Positions 28,675 through 37,438 of a stretch of DNA of 64,000 nt are shown one piece after another; position 1 is the first letter of the stretch, and every line of letters starts with the position of its first letter. Source of the DNA: Allomuricauda sp. CP2A (GTDB lineage Bacteria > Bacteroidota > Bacteroidia > Flavobacteriales > Flavobacteriaceae); assembly GCF_001683915.1 (NCBI RefSeq), contig NZ_LXTT01000070.1:1-64000 (forward strand), read 5' to 3'. Below the pieces are notes generated by a model that made no database searches, was not told the origin of the DNA, and was given only the letters and a program-made list of their open reading frames with translations. The position numbers were made by a program, and so were the translations under genes.

Positions 28675-30045
28675 ATGAAAAAACTTAAAGTCCATTTTTT
28701 AGGAGGGGCTGGTACCGTAACCGGTTCTAAATTTCATCTGCAATCTGAGGATATCAATATATTGGTGGACTGTGGCGTATTCCAAGGGACCAAGGAGCTT
28801 CGGCAACAAAATTGGCAGCCCCTTCCCATTGATGTTCCCAAAATTGACATGGTGTTGTTGACCCATGGACACTTGGATCATTGTGGGTACCTCCCTCTTT
28901 TGGTAAAACAGGGTTTTGAGGGGGATATTCTTGGTACGGCCCCAACTTTGGCCATTGCCGAAATTATATTGAAGGACAGTGCCAAAATTCATGAGGAAGA
29001 AGCCGAAAGGGCCAACGAGGAGGGCTACAGTAAGCATGACCCAGCTTTGCCGCTCTATGATCAAGAAGACGTAGAACGTACCCTAAACTATTTCAAGAGT
29101 ATTGAAGAAGGGGAGCAAATTGAACTTGCCCCCAATTGCAGCGCATGTTTCAAATATAATGGGCACATAATCGGATCTACGTTCATAGAACTGAACATTC
29201 AGGGGAAAGTGCTTGTCTTTTCCGGTGATGTGGGTCGATTGAAGGATGATTTGTTGGAAGCGCCCCTACAACCGGAATGGGCAGATTATCTTTTTGTGGA
29301 AAGCACCTACGGTGATAAAGACCATCCTGTTGAAAATTTGGAAACCATTTTTAAGAGTCTTGTTGAGCGAACCTTACAAAACAGGGGCACTCTGATTATC
29401 CCTTCTTTTGCCGTGGAGCGACTGCAATCCTTAATGTATATGCTCTGGAAACTGTATGACAAAAACAAGATTCCCAACATACCCATTTTTGTGGACAGTC
29501 CCATGGGCAACAATGTCTTGGATGTATTTGGAAGTTTTCCAGAGTGGCACAAGCTTTCCATGAGCGAATACCACAATATGTGCAACCATGTGAACTTGGT
29601 GAGTTCATACAGGGAAACCTGGGAAACCATTGATGACCCGCGGCCCAAGATTGTGATTGCCGGTAGTGGAATGGTCACAGGGGGTAGGGTGTTGACCTAT
29701 TTAAAGCAGCTTATGGATTTAAAGTCCACCACCGTTTTGCTTGTAGGATACCAAGCTGAGGAAACCCGGGGGAGAAAGCTATTGGAAGGTGCCCAAGAAT
29801 TGAAAATATTTGGCAAATACATTCCTGTGAAAGCCAAGATTGAACATCTGGAAAGTCTGTCCGCACATGCAGACCAAAGCGAACTGCTCCATTGGATGGG
29901 TTCCATTAAAAATATTCCTGAAAAAGTGTTTTTAATCCACGGCGAAAATGAAGCGCTACAGGCCTTCAAAGACAAGATAAAAGAAAAATATGGCTGGCAA
30001 ATCCATGTTCCTGAACTCCACGAAGTGGTGGAAATTATGTTATAA
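28675..30045 (+). CDS. MBL-fold beta-CASP RNA-processing nuclease
   Basis: A 456-aa metallo-beta-lactamase/beta-CASP protein of the YSH1/CPSF-like group. The metal motif is HGHLDHCGY (about 62-70), followed by GHIIGS and SGDVGR ligands. The beta-CASP cap includes VESTYGDKDH and IIPSFAVERLQS, and the C-terminal part has SLSAHADQ and VFLIHGE. Relatives cleave RNA endo- or exonucleolytically. It sits 7 nt after the ATP-cone gene and converges on upp. In the island it could serve RNA turnover during growth arrest. Confidence 0.88.
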   Translation: MKKLKVHFLGGAGTVTGSKFHLQSEDINILVDCGVFQGTKELRQQNWQPLPIDVPKIDMVLLTHGHLDHCGYLPLLVKQGFEGDILGTAPTLAIAEIILKDSAKIHEEEAERANEEGYSKHDPALPLYDQEDVERTLNYFKSIEEGEQIELAPNCSACFKYNGHIIGSTFIELNIQGKVLVFSGDVGRLKDDLLEAPLQPEWADYLFVESTYGDKDHPVENLETIFKSLVERTLQNRGTLIIPSFAVERLQSLMYMLWKLYDKNKIPNIPIFVDSPMGNNVLDVFGSFPEWHKLSMSEYHNMCNHVNLVSSYRETWETIDDPRPKIVIAGSGMVTGGRVLTYLKQLMDLKSTTVLLVGYQAEETRGRKLLEGAQELKIFGKYIPVKAKIEHLESLSAHADQSELLHWMGSIKNIPEKVFLIHGENEALQAFKDKIKEKYGWQIHVPELHEVVEIML

Positions 30046-30047
30046 CC

Positions 30048-30701
30048 TCATAGTTTCTCTCCGTAGGAGAGGTCCCCGGCATCACCAAGGCCAGGTACAA
30101 TATACCCTTTGCTGGTAAGCTCTTCATCAATTGAGGCAATCCACAATTGCGTTTCCTTCGGAAAAATTTCTTGCACATGGGCCACTCCTGCTTTTGAGCC
30201 TATTACAGAAATAATATGGATTTTCTTTGGTGCACCATGACCGCTGAGGGCCTTTAGCACATTTTCCAAAGTTTTTCCCGTGGCCAACATGGGGTCGGTC
30301 AAGACCAATGTTTTTCCCTGCAGGGATGGTGCGGCCAAGTATTTTACAATAACCTCAAAGTCGTCTCCGCCATCAGGATGGTGCCTGTACGCAGAGATGA
30401 ATGCATTTTCTGCTCTATCAAAATAATTTAAAATACCATGGTGCAAGGGCAATCCAGCGCGGAGTACGGAACAAAGCACCAGGGAATCTATGGTTTGTGA
30501 GCTTTTCTTTGTACCGAAAGGGGTATCGATTACAACAGTTTCATAATCCAGGGTCTTGCTCAATTCATAAGCAAGTATCTCACCAATGCGTTCAATGTTC
30601 CTTCGGAACCGCATGGGATCCTTTTGAATGGTTTTATCCCGTATTTCTGCCATAAAGGTATTGAGCAAGGAGTTTTCAGAATCAAAACGATGGATTATCA
30701 T
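30048..30701 (-). CDS. upp: Uracil phosphoribosyltransferase
   Basis: A 217-aa UPRTase with the PRPP-binding loop LVLTDPMLATGKTLENVL and the C-terminal uracil-site GYIVPGLGDAGDLSYG. It converts uracil and PRPP to UMP (pyrimidine salvage). The stop is 3 nt from the convergent nuclease gene. I see no Crp/Fnr-type palindrome directly upstream of it. Together with DeoC and DeoD further on, it suggests nucleoside salvage is part of the island. Confidence 0.95.
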   Translation of the reverse strand: MIIHRFDSENSLLNTFMAEIRDKTIQKDPMRFRRNIERIGEILAYELSKTLDYETVVIDTPFGTKKSSQTIDSLVLCSVLRAGLPLHHGILNYFDRAENAFISAYRHHPDGGDDFEVIVKYLAAPSLQGKTLVLTDPMLATGKTLENVLKALSGHGAPKKIHIISVIGSKAGVAHVQEIFPKETQLWIASIDEELTSKGYIVPGLGDAGDLSYGEKL

Positions 30702-30851
30702 GGAGCAGTGGTTTTTTTGGTCAATACCGGATTTTTGCTGTACCCCTAAAATAGTCAGAAAATTGAATAGGTAGGTTATGGATACAAAACAGCGGGAAGA
30801 TTTGAGAAAGCATATCCCCCAAATCTTCCCGGGTGAAGCATTGCAATAAAA

Positions 30852-31379
30852 TTATGCCTTGTTGGCAAAATCCAGGGCAAAAGACCGTACCGCATCCCAA
30901 TCGGTGTATTCGTGGTCTTTTGTAGTGTCCGTGGAACCCCCTTCTTTTTTAGCGATCATTCGCATAATGAGCTTTTTGAAATAGTCGTATTGGGTATACT
31001 TGAGCGCTCCAGCCATATGACTGATTTCATCGGGCTTCCAACCCGTTTTTTCCATAAACCCCAAGGCTACTTTTTTCACTTCCTCATGTTCTTCCTCAAT
31101 ATTTGAAGCTATGGCCATGGAAACAGAAAAGAAAGCAGAATGCTTTTGGTTGAGTTCATCCAAATTTTTCATGATATAATCCTTGATGGAGGAATGGTAC
31201 TTTTGGATGTGGATGGAACTCCCTATAAGCACAGCATCAAAATTTTCGGGAGATGGTGGTTCTTCGGTGGCATCGGCAATCACTACCTTATGGTTATCAG
31301 TTTGAAGGACCTCTTCCATAAAACGGGCTATTTTTCGGGTCTGCCCCTCACTTGTGGCATAAACAATTAAGATTTTCAT
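30852..31379 (-). CDS. hemG: Menaquinone-dependent protoporphyrinogen IX dehydrogenase (HemG-like flavodoxin)
   Basis: A 175-aa flavodoxin-fold protein. The FMN phosphate loop is YATSEGQTRKIA (8-19), and HemG features follow: IGSSIHIQKYHSS, SVSMAIASNIEEEH, AGALKYTQYDYF and GGSTDTTKDHEYTDW near the C-terminus. HemG oxidises protoporphyrinogen IX with quinone as acceptor, allowing heme synthesis without oxygen. It is expressed from its own operator (31447-31460) divergently from the NrdJ operon, which fits an oxygen-limited regulon. Confidence 0.85.
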   Translation of the reverse strand: MKILIVYATSEGQTRKIARFMEEVLQTDNHKVVIADATEEPPSPENFDAVLIGSSIHIQKYHSSIKDYIMKNLDELNQKHSAFFSVSMAIASNIEEEHEEVKKVALGFMEKTGWKPDEISHMAGALKYTQYDYFKKLIMRMIAKKEGGSTDTTKDHEYTDWDAVRSFALDFANKA

Positions 31380-31446
31380 CGGTTCAAGATTTTAGATTGA
31401 GTGTATTGAATGGCTGTAAATGTAAAAGATGCTGTTGGCTACTGAA

Positions 31447-31460
31447 ATGACAATCGTCAA
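31447..31460 (-). promoter_or_regulatory. Crp/Fnr-type operator driving hemG
   Basis: ATGACAATCGTCAA (TGA-N6-TCA). On the minus strand TACATTTA (31424-31417) matches the -7 box at 7 of 8 positions and ends 36.5 nt from the operator centre. Confidence 0.7.
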
Positions 31461-31481
31461 TTGAATGATTAAAGCAGTGTA

Positions 31482-31495
31482 CTGATGTAGGTCAT
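31482..31495 (+). promoter_or_regulatory. Crp/Fnr-type operator driving the bactofilin-like/NrdJ operon
   Basis: CTGATGTAGGTCAT (TGA-N6-TCA). At the standard 36.5-nt distance lies GAACTTTA (31518-31525), a weaker -7 box that resembles GAACTTTG of the yceI promoter at 59483. The start would be about 17 nt before the ATG at 31549. Confidence 0.6.
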
Positions 31496-31548
31496 TTCAT
31501 TAATTGCTCATTATCAGGAACTTTAAGGTTCTTGTAAAAAATAAGATC

Positions 31549-32733
31549 ATGAAAGCACAACTAGTCTTTTTGGCAATTTTTGCCCCGCTATTTTTGTGGG
31601 GGCAGTTTAAGGCAGATGAAACCATTACCATATCCGAAAATCAGGAGGACGACTTTTATGCAGCTGGTGAAATCATTAATATGGAATCCAAGATCAATGG
31701 TGATTTTGTGGTGGCCGGGAGTGAAATCAGGATTCGTGATAGTTTGCAACAAGACCTTTTGGTCGCCGGGGGTGATGTGTTGGTGATGGGACCCATTGGG
31801 GATGACGTGAGGGCCATGGCTGGAAAATTGACCATTTCCAATGAAGTGGCCGATGATGTCATTGTTTTTGGTGGAGAGGTATTTGTCACGGACAATGCCA
31901 AGATACATGGAAATCTGGTGAACTTTTCGGGAAAAATCACCATGGAAGGTGAAGTGGATGGTATGGTGAAAGCCTATGGCGGGGATTTGGATTTTAACGG
32001 AAAAGTTGGCCAGGGTATGGAACTCTACGGGGGAAATATCAGTATTAACGGACAAATACATGGAAAATCAAAGATAGTGGCCGATGCTATCACCATAGGG
32101 GATGGTGCCCAGTTCCATGGGGATGTGGAGTACTGGACAGAAGCTGGTGAGATTGACTTTGGCAATGCGCTGGTGGGTTCTTCGGCCCATTTTAACCAAG
32201 ACCTTATGAAAGAACGGGATGAATTTTCTTGGAAAGCCCTTGGAATTGCATCGTTGGGCTTCTGGATTTTTTATGTGCTTTCTGCATTCTTGGTGTTGTT
32301 GGTATTGGATTTGGCCTTTAGAACGTATTTTAAAAGAGCGGCGGACAGTCTGGAAGGGGATTTTTGGAGAGGATTTGGCTATGGGCTCATTTATATCTTG
32401 GGACTCCCGTTATTGATAGGAATCACTTTTGCCATGATCATTGGTATTCCCATAGGTTTGTTCTTGTTGTCCTTCTACCTGTTCAGCATCTTTTTTGGAC
32501 ATTTGGTCGCCGCATCCATAGCCTCCCACTATTGGAACTTGGTGAACAAGGGCTCCATGGGTTTTTGGGCCATTTTGTTCCTGTCCCTTGCCATTGCAAT
32601 GGTTCTACGACTGTTGACATTGGTGCCCTTCCTCGGTCTTTTGCTCTCAGTAATTGTATTGGCCGTTGCCTACGGCGGAATTATGTTGCTCTTTGTAAGA
32701 AAGAAAGGTAATGGAAAAGCGATAATGGCATAA
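31549..32733 (+). CDS. Membrane protein with bactofilin-like polymer-forming region
   Basis: A 394-aa protein with a signal peptide (ending near LWGQF). A run of short beta-helix-like repeats (about 25-200, such as INGDFVVAGSEIRI, ADDVIVFGGEVFV and GKVGQGMELYGGNISINGQI) resembles the bactofilin/polymer-forming cytoskeletal fold. Four to five transmembrane helices follow at about 225-390. ATG 31549 is chosen because it starts a clean signal peptide and lies 17 nt after the predicted transcript start; the in-frame ATG at 31504 would fall upstream of that. It precedes nrdJ by 36 nt in one operon. Function unknown; an envelope role is inferred. Confidence 0.65.
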   Translation: MKAQLVFLAIFAPLFLWGQFKADETITISENQEDDFYAAGEIINMESKINGDFVVAGSEIRIRDSLQQDLLVAGGDVLVMGPIGDDVRAMAGKLTISNEVADDVIVFGGEVFVTDNAKIHGNLVNFSGKITMEGEVDGMVKAYGGDLDFNGKVGQGMELYGGNISINGQIHGKSKIVADAITIGDGAQFHGDVEYWTEAGEIDFGNALVGSSAHFNQDLMKERDEFSWKALGIASLGFWIFYVLSAFLVLLVLDLAFRTYFKRAADSLEGDFWRGFGYGLIYILGLPLLIGITFAMIIGIPIGLFLLSFYLFSIFFGHLVAASIASHYWNLVNKGSMGFWAILFLSLAIAMVLRLLTLVPFLGLLLSVIVLAVAYGGIMLLFVRKKGNGKAIMA

Positions 32734-32769
32734 TGTCATATCGATTATTGGATTGTCACCCGAAACAAC

Positions 32770-34485
32770 ATGAAACTTACCGCAAACGCCCAACAATTAC
32801 TCAATGCACGGTATTTTTTAAAAGATGCCCAAGGAAAGGTTTTGGAAAGCCCAGAACAATTGTTCAGACGGGTGGCCAAGCACGTGGCAGGTGCAGGGAG
32901 TGGACAGAATAATGGTTGGGAAAACAAGTTTTACACGGTAATGGCGAATCTCTTCTTTATGCCCAATTCGCCTACTTTGATGAACGCAGGCTTGCCTGAA
33001 GGACAATTGAGCGCATGCTTTGTTTTGCCCGTTGAGGATAGTTTGGCCAGCATCTTCACTACACTGAAAGATACCGCCATGATTCACCAGAGTGGGGGCG
33101 GTACAGGATATAATTTTTCCAAGCTTCGCCCGCATGGGGACAGGGTTACATCATCTGGGGGAGTTTCCTCCGGCCCCATGGCATTCATCAAAGTTTATGA
33201 TACGGCAACGGAACATGTGAGACAAGGCGGAAAACGAAGAGGGGCCAACATGGGAATCTTGAATGTGGATCATCCGGATATTGAGGAGTTTGTTGTTGCA
33301 AAATCTAAAGGAGATAAGCTTCAAAACTTTAATCTTTCTGTTGGGATTACGGATGATTTTATGAAAGCTGTGGAGTCCGATAGCAATTGGGAATTGGTCA
33401 ACCCTAGAACCAAAAAAACAGCTAAAACCATCAAGGCAAAAGAATTATGGCGTCTTATTGTATCACAAGCATGGAAGACTGGTGATCCGGGGCTCATCTT
33501 TCTGGATACCATCAATACATACAACCCAACTCCAAGAAGGGGTGGAATTCAGAGCACAAACCCTTGTGGGGAGGTCCCCTTGTTTGAATATGAGAGTTGT
33601 AATCTTGGGTCTCTCAATCTATCCAAAATGTTAATTTCCACTAGTAAAGGATGGGAGGTGGACTGGGATGTGTTGGAACAGACCATTGAGGTGGCCATCC
33701 GCTTTTTGGACAATGTAATTTCTGTTAACCATTACCTGCTCCCCCAAGTGGAAAAGGAAACAAAAAGAAACAGGAAAATAGGTTTGGGCGTTATGGGCTG
33801 GGCTGAAATGCTGATCATGTTGGATATACCCTACGCTTCAGATGAGGCCATTTCGCTTGGGGAGAAAATAATGAAGTTCATACAATCAAAAAGTTATCAA
33901 ACCTCATATCATCTTGCCAAAGAAAGGGAAGTGTTTCCCAGTTGGGAGGAAAGCATTTACCATCCTGATAGACCCATGAGAAATGCCACATGCAACAGCA
34001 TTGCACCTACGGGAAGCATTTCGGTCATTGCCAACACATCGTATTCCATTGAACCCCTATATGCACTGGCCTATAAACGTGTGGGAATCTTGGAGGACCA
34101 GACCCAGTTAGAGATCAATCCTGTTTTTGTAATTAAAATGAAACAGTTTGGATTATGGAACGATAAACTGAAAGAAGAAGTGCTCAGGGCTGGAACCATC
34201 CAACATCTGGAGTACATTCCAGAAGAGATAAGGAAATTATTTGAAACCAGTTTGGAGATTCCCTGGACATATCATTTGCAACACCAAAGGGCATTTCAAA
34301 AATATACGGACAATGCCGTTTCAAAAACTGTCAATTTAAGTAAGGACACCAATGCGGAAACCATCTCGGAAATTTACAGGGCTGCTTGGGAGTGCGGACT
34401 CAAGGGCATTACCGTCTATAGAGATGGCAGTAAGGCCAATCAGGTACTACAGGCTTGCCATTTGAACAGGAGTTCCAATTGCTGA
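32770..34485 (+). CDS. nrdJ: Adenosylcobalamin-dependent (class II) ribonucleotide reductase
   Basis: A 571-aa class II RNR catalytic subunit. The radical-site motif NPCGE (Asn264, thiyl Cys266, Glu268), the reducible pair Cys83/Cys277 and the effector-loop region SGGGTGYNFSKLRPHGD are present. The C-terminal phosphate site is PTGSISVIANTSYSIEP. The Cys266-Cys277 spacing of 11 fits NrdJ rather than NrdA. Class II enzymes make deoxynucleotides with B12 and do not need oxygen. The first 60 residues show no ATP-cone. The protein ends soon after ITVYRDGSK with only two tail cysteines (CHLNRSSNC), shorter than relatives with a zinc-ribbon-like tail. It is cotranscribed behind the operator at 31482. 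Confidence 0.92.
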   Translation: MKLTANAQQLLNARYFLKDAQGKVLESPEQLFRRVAKHVAGAGSGQNNGWENKFYTVMANLFFMPNSPTLMNAGLPEGQLSACFVLPVEDSLASIFTTLKDTAMIHQSGGGTGYNFSKLRPHGDRVTSSGGVSSGPMAFIKVYDTATEHVRQGGKRRGANMGILNVDHPDIEEFVVAKSKGDKLQNFNLSVGITDDFMKAVESDSNWELVNPRTKKTAKTIKAKELWRLIVSQAWKTGDPGLIFLDTINTYNPTPRRGGIQSTNPCGEVPLFEYESCNLGSLNLSKMLISTSKGWEVDWDVLEQTIEVAIRFLDNVISVNHYLLPQVEKETKRNRKIGLGVMGWAEMLIMLDIPYASDEAISLGEKIMKFIQSKSYQTSYHLAKEREVFPSWEESIYHPDRPMRNATCNSIAPTGSISVIANTSYSIEPLYALAYKRVGILEDQTQLEINPVFVIKMKQFGLWNDKLKEEVLRAGTIQHLEYIPEEIRKLFETSLEIPWTYHLQHQRAFQKYTDNAVSKTVNLSKDTNAETISEIYRAAWECGLKGITVYRDGSKANQVLQACHLNRSSNC

Positions 34486-34528
34486 GAAATTCCATAATGA
34501 TCTGTGTTTTAATTTCCAATACATTTGC

Positions 34529-35212
34529 TCAAGGATTGCTTGGTTTGGATTGATTCAGATAACCACTATATTTCTGTAGGCCTTCATTCATCATTTTTAA
34601 TACGGCCTGACTGGTCACGGTGGCACCGGAAATTCCATCAATTGTTGTGTTCCCATCAACAAGTGTTTTTCCACTTTGATGTAGCCCAAAAGTATTTTCC
34701 GTCCAATCTATTTTGCTCCCAATGAATTGGTCTTCAAAGGAGGACAAGGTGATTCCATCTGCGCCGTACTCATCAGATTCCGCTTTATGGTCAAACGCTA
34801 CCTTTGTTATTTCAGAAGTGGTTTTGTCCACCAATACCTTTCCCCAAATTTTTCCACCAAACCCCTTTTCAGACACCATGAGCAAACTGTTTGGAGTGCC
34901 TTTAAATTCAAAAATAGGCAGTGCAGTGGACGTACCGGGTTCCATGACTGTTTTATAAAGCGATAAGGCTTCATCCATGGTTGTTTTTGCCACAATACCT
35001 GTTGTATCCACCACTTTAAAATTCATGACCTTGCTTACATCGGTTGAATCCGTTAAGCTTATGCTGGCAAATTCCGCTATTTCTTTGAGTGCTTGTGGCA
35101 ATTGGTAAGCGGGAGTGGGCTCTTGGGCCAACTCCTCAGTTTTTGAACTGTCCGTTTTTTGTTTACAGCTTAAAAATAGGGCTAAAATTAAAAGGGTGAG
35201 TTTTATTTTCAT
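34529..35212 (-). CDS. FMN-binding (NqrC/RnfG-like) lipoprotein
   Basis: A 227-aa lipoprotein (lipobox LFLSC, Cys16) with an FMN_bind domain. The motif SGATVTS (near residue 200) is where FMN is attached to Thr through phosphate in NqrC/RnfG, and the preceding GFGGKIWGKVLVD is typical of the family. Unlike NqrC it stands alone, without Nqr or Rnf partners nearby. It may be an extracytoplasmic electron carrier. An operator (35305-35318) with a -7 box at the standard distance drives it, so it belongs to the island regulon. Confidence 0.8.
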   Translation of the reverse strand: MKIKLTLLILALFLSCKQKTDSSKTEELAQEPTPAYQLPQALKEIAEFASISLTDSTDVSKVMNFKVVDTTGIVAKTTMDEALSLYKTVMEPGTSTALPIFEFKGTPNSLLMVSEKGFGGKIWGKVLVDKTTSEITKVAFDHKAESDEYGADGITLSSFEDQFIGSKIDWTENTFGLHQSGKTLVDGNTTIDGISGATVTSQAVLKMMNEGLQKYSGYLNQSKPSNP

Positions 35213-35304
35213 GACAAATGGGTTTTAAATTCGAATACTGATGATGGTTACCGTTCCAACATCCATAATTCAAACTAAGATATACGAGAAGGAATTGCCA
35301 TAAA

Positions 35305-35318
35305 ATGATGCTTGTCAG
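35305..35318 (-). promoter_or_regulatory. Crp/Fnr-type operator driving the FMN-binding lipoprotein gene
   Basis: ATGATGCTTGTCAG (TGA-N6-TCA). On the minus strand TATCTTAG (35282-35275) matches the -7 box at 7 of 8 positions and ends 36.5 nt from the centre. Confidence 0.68.
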
Positions 35319-35337
35319 ACCAACCCACTTTTCCAGA

Positions 35338-35351
35338 ATGATGAAGGTCAT
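35338..35351 (+). promoter_or_regulatory. Crp/Fnr-type operator driving the lipoprotein gene at 35427
   Basis: ATGATGAAGGTCAT (TGA-N6-TCA). At the standard distance lies TACATTGT (35374-35381), an imperfect -7 box. The centre is 33 nt from the centre of the divergent operator at 35305. Confidence 0.6.
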
Positions 35352-35426
35352 TTCCTATGCCGGGACTCTACAATACATTGTATCGATATAGGTATAACCC
35401 AAATGTATTTCCTTAAAAAAGTTGTT

Positions 35427-36056
35427 ATGAAAAAAATAGTTGTCGTGATGGTTGCGGGTTTGTTGGCTTCTTGCTCCAGCACCCGATTTGTGGATAGTTG
35501 GAAAAACAAAGAGATTATCTCCTTCAAGCCCGAAAAGCTCTTGGTGGTGGGAATGACCAGTAATTTGACGGCCCGAAAGATTTTTGAGGATGAATTGCGT
35601 TTGGCGTTCATTCAATATGGCATCAATGCGTATGTAAGCGATGGGATCATTGATCAGGAGTTTACTGATGCCCAAAGAAATATGGAAGAAATTGAGGGGA
35701 TGACCCAAAAGTTGGTTGATGAAGGGTTTGACGCTGTGGCCATTTCAGCGGTCAAGGGAGTGGATAGCGAGATGGATTATCGTTCCAGTTATTATGATGT
35801 AGGGTACAGAAGATATCATTTTGGTCGATATTGGTACACCTATCAAGGTATTTATTATACCCCTGAATATTACTCAAACTACAAAGTGTACCATGTGGAG
35901 ACCGCAATTTATAATTTGGTTGGGGGAGAGGACCGGTCTTTGGTCTGGGTAGGTTCGTTTGATATTGTAGACCCCCAACAGATCACTTCAACAGTGGATG
36001 ATTATGTCGCCAGAATAGTTGAGCAGTTAAAACGGGACAAAGTAATAGGGAATTGA
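35427..36056 (+). CDS. Uncharacterised lipoprotein
   Basis: A 209-aa lipoprotein with lipobox GLLASC (Cys15). The globular part contains EKLLVVGMTSNLTARKIFEDEL and a tyrosine-rich stretch (about 115-145, YYDVGYRRYHFGRYWYTY). The start ATG 35427 gives the signal peptide directly; an earlier in-frame ATG at 35403 only adds eight residues. I do not recognise the family with certainty, although the opening resembles small outer-membrane lipoproteins common in Bacteroidetes. It is under the operator at 35338. Confidence 0.6.
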   Translation: MKKIVVVMVAGLLASCSSTRFVDSWKNKEIISFKPEKLLVVGMTSNLTARKIFEDELRLAFIQYGINAYVSDGIIDQEFTDAQRNMEEIEGMTQKLVDEGFDAVAISAVKGVDSEMDYRSSYYDVGYRRYHFGRYWYTYQGIYYTPEYYSNYKVYHVETAIYNLVGGEDRSLVWVGSFDIVDPQQITSTVDDYVARIVEQLKRDKVIGN

Positions 36057-36084
36057 AGAACCGAACCGGTTCAAATAATTTTCT

Positions 36085-36789
36085 CTAAGGGAGGGCCGCT
36101 GCCAAGGCAATTTCCACCATATTGGTAAAGGAAGTTTCCCGCTCATGGGCGGATAGACGCTCGCCGGTGACCAAGGAATCCGAGATGGTCAAAATGGTAA
36201 GTGCGCGGATATTATACTTGGCCGCAATGGTATACAATCCAGCGGTTTCCATTTCTACACATAAAATGCCATATTGGGCCCAGAGTTTGTACTCTTCTGG
36301 ATCATCCACATAAAATTCATCGGAGGAAAGAACATTGCCCGCTTTTATGGGGATGTTGTGCTGTTGTGCGTAGTTCACTGCTTTTTGGAACAACTCAAAA
36401 TCGGCTGTGGGTGAATAGTCGGAATTGATGAACCTTGAATTATTCATGCCCGAGGTGGTGGAGGCGGCCATGGCCAGGACAACATCGTTCAGTTTTACAT
36501 CTTCTTGATAGGATCCTGCCGATCCCACCCGAATGATGTTCTTTACCCCGTAATCTTTGATGAGTTCATGAAAATAAATCATGGAAGAGGGCATTCCCAT
36601 ACCGCTTCCCTGCACAGAAATCTTCATCCCTTTGTAGGTTCCCGTGTAGCCCAACATGCCGCGAATTTTGTTATAGCAGAAGGGACTTTCAAAAAAGGTC
36701 TCCGCAATCCATTTGGCCCGTAAGGGGTCTCCCGGCATCAGCACGGTTTCCGCAACCTCTCCTTTTTTGGCTTCAATATGTATGCTCAT
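36085..36789 (-). CDS. deoD: Purine-nucleoside phosphorylase (DeoD type)
   Basis: A 234-aa hexameric-type PNP (about the 239 aa of E. coli DeoD). It shows MPGDPLRAKWIAETF (phosphate site), GSGMGMPSSMIYFHEL, IRVGSAGS, and VEMETAGLYTIAAKYNIRALTILTISDSL with the nucleoside-site Glu. It cleaves purine (deoxy)nucleosides to base and (deoxy)ribose-1-phosphate. It is the third gene of the TerB-like/deoC/deoD operon, 9 nt after deoC. Confidence 0.95.
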   Translation of the reverse strand: MSIHIEAKKGEVAETVLMPGDPLRAKWIAETFFESPFCYNKIRGMLGYTGTYKGMKISVQGSGMGMPSSMIYFHELIKDYGVKNIIRVGSAGSYQEDVKLNDVVLAMAASTTSGMNNSRFINSDYSPTADFELFQKAVNYAQQHNIPIKAGNVLSSDEFYVDDPEEYKLWAQYGILCVEMETAGLYTIAAKYNIRALTILTISDSLVTGERLSAHERETSFTNMVEIALAAALP

Positions 36790-36798
36790 GGATATGGT

Positions 36799-37437
36799 TT
36801 AGTTCAACAATGATGGCCCGGATGACGTTCCAATTCGGGTAACTCCAAGATCAATATATTTTAATGCGGCCTCCTTGTCCTTGATTCCTCCAGAGGCTTT
36901 AATCTGTGCTTTGTTGCCAACAACCTTTTTCATCAAGATTACATCTTCAAAAGTGGCCCCGCCATCACCAAATCCTGTGGAGGTCTTTACAAAATCGGCA
37001 CCGGCTTCAACGGCCAAGATACAGGCCTTTTCCTTTTCGGGCGTGGTAAGAAAACAGGTTTCAATGATCACCTTCAACAAATGGTCCCCAATGGCTTGTT
37101 TTATGGACTTGATTTCATTGCGAACAGCATCATCCCTATTGGATTTTAACCATCCCAAGTTGATGACCATGTCTATTTCATCCGCACCATTGTCCACACA
37201 ATCCTTTGCCTCAAAGACTTTGGATTTTGTAGACATGGCTCCCAAGGGAAAACCGACCACGGCAGCAATTTTCACTTTGGAGGCCTTTAACGCTTCCCTC
37301 GCCAAGGAAACATGGCACCCATTTACACAAACGGCATAAAAATTATGGGTCTTGGCTTCTTCACACAATTTTTTAATATCCGCTGGAAGTGCTGTGGGTT
37401 TTAGGTTGGTGTGATCTATGAATTCCGGTAAAAACAT
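36799..37437 (-). CDS. deoC: Deoxyribose-phosphate aldolase
   Basis: A 212-aa DeoC. The Schiff-base lysine lies in ADFVKTSTGF, with the proton-relay lysine in IKASGGIKD. It splits 2-deoxyribose-5-phosphate into glyceraldehyde-3-phosphate and acetaldehyde, feeding nucleoside carbon into glycolysis. The ATG (37437) is next to the stop of the TerB-like gene, so the two are translationally close and share the operator at 37895. Confidence 0.95.
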   Translation of the reverse strand: MFLPEFIDHTNLKPTALPADIKKLCEEAKTHNFYAVCVNGCHVSLAREALKASKVKIAAVVGFPLGAMSTKSKVFEAKDCVDNGADEIDMVINLGWLKSNRDDAVRNEIKSIKQAIGDHLLKVIIETCFLTTPEKEKACILAVEAGADFVKTSTGFGDGGATFEDVILMKKVVGNKAQIKASGGIKDKEAALKYIDLGVTRIGTSSGPSLLN

Positions 37438-37438
37438 A

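Noticed and set aside
30702-30851. Operator for upp
   Set aside because: A near match (TAA then AATAG then TCA) has wrong half-site and spacing, so upp is not assigned to the regulon.
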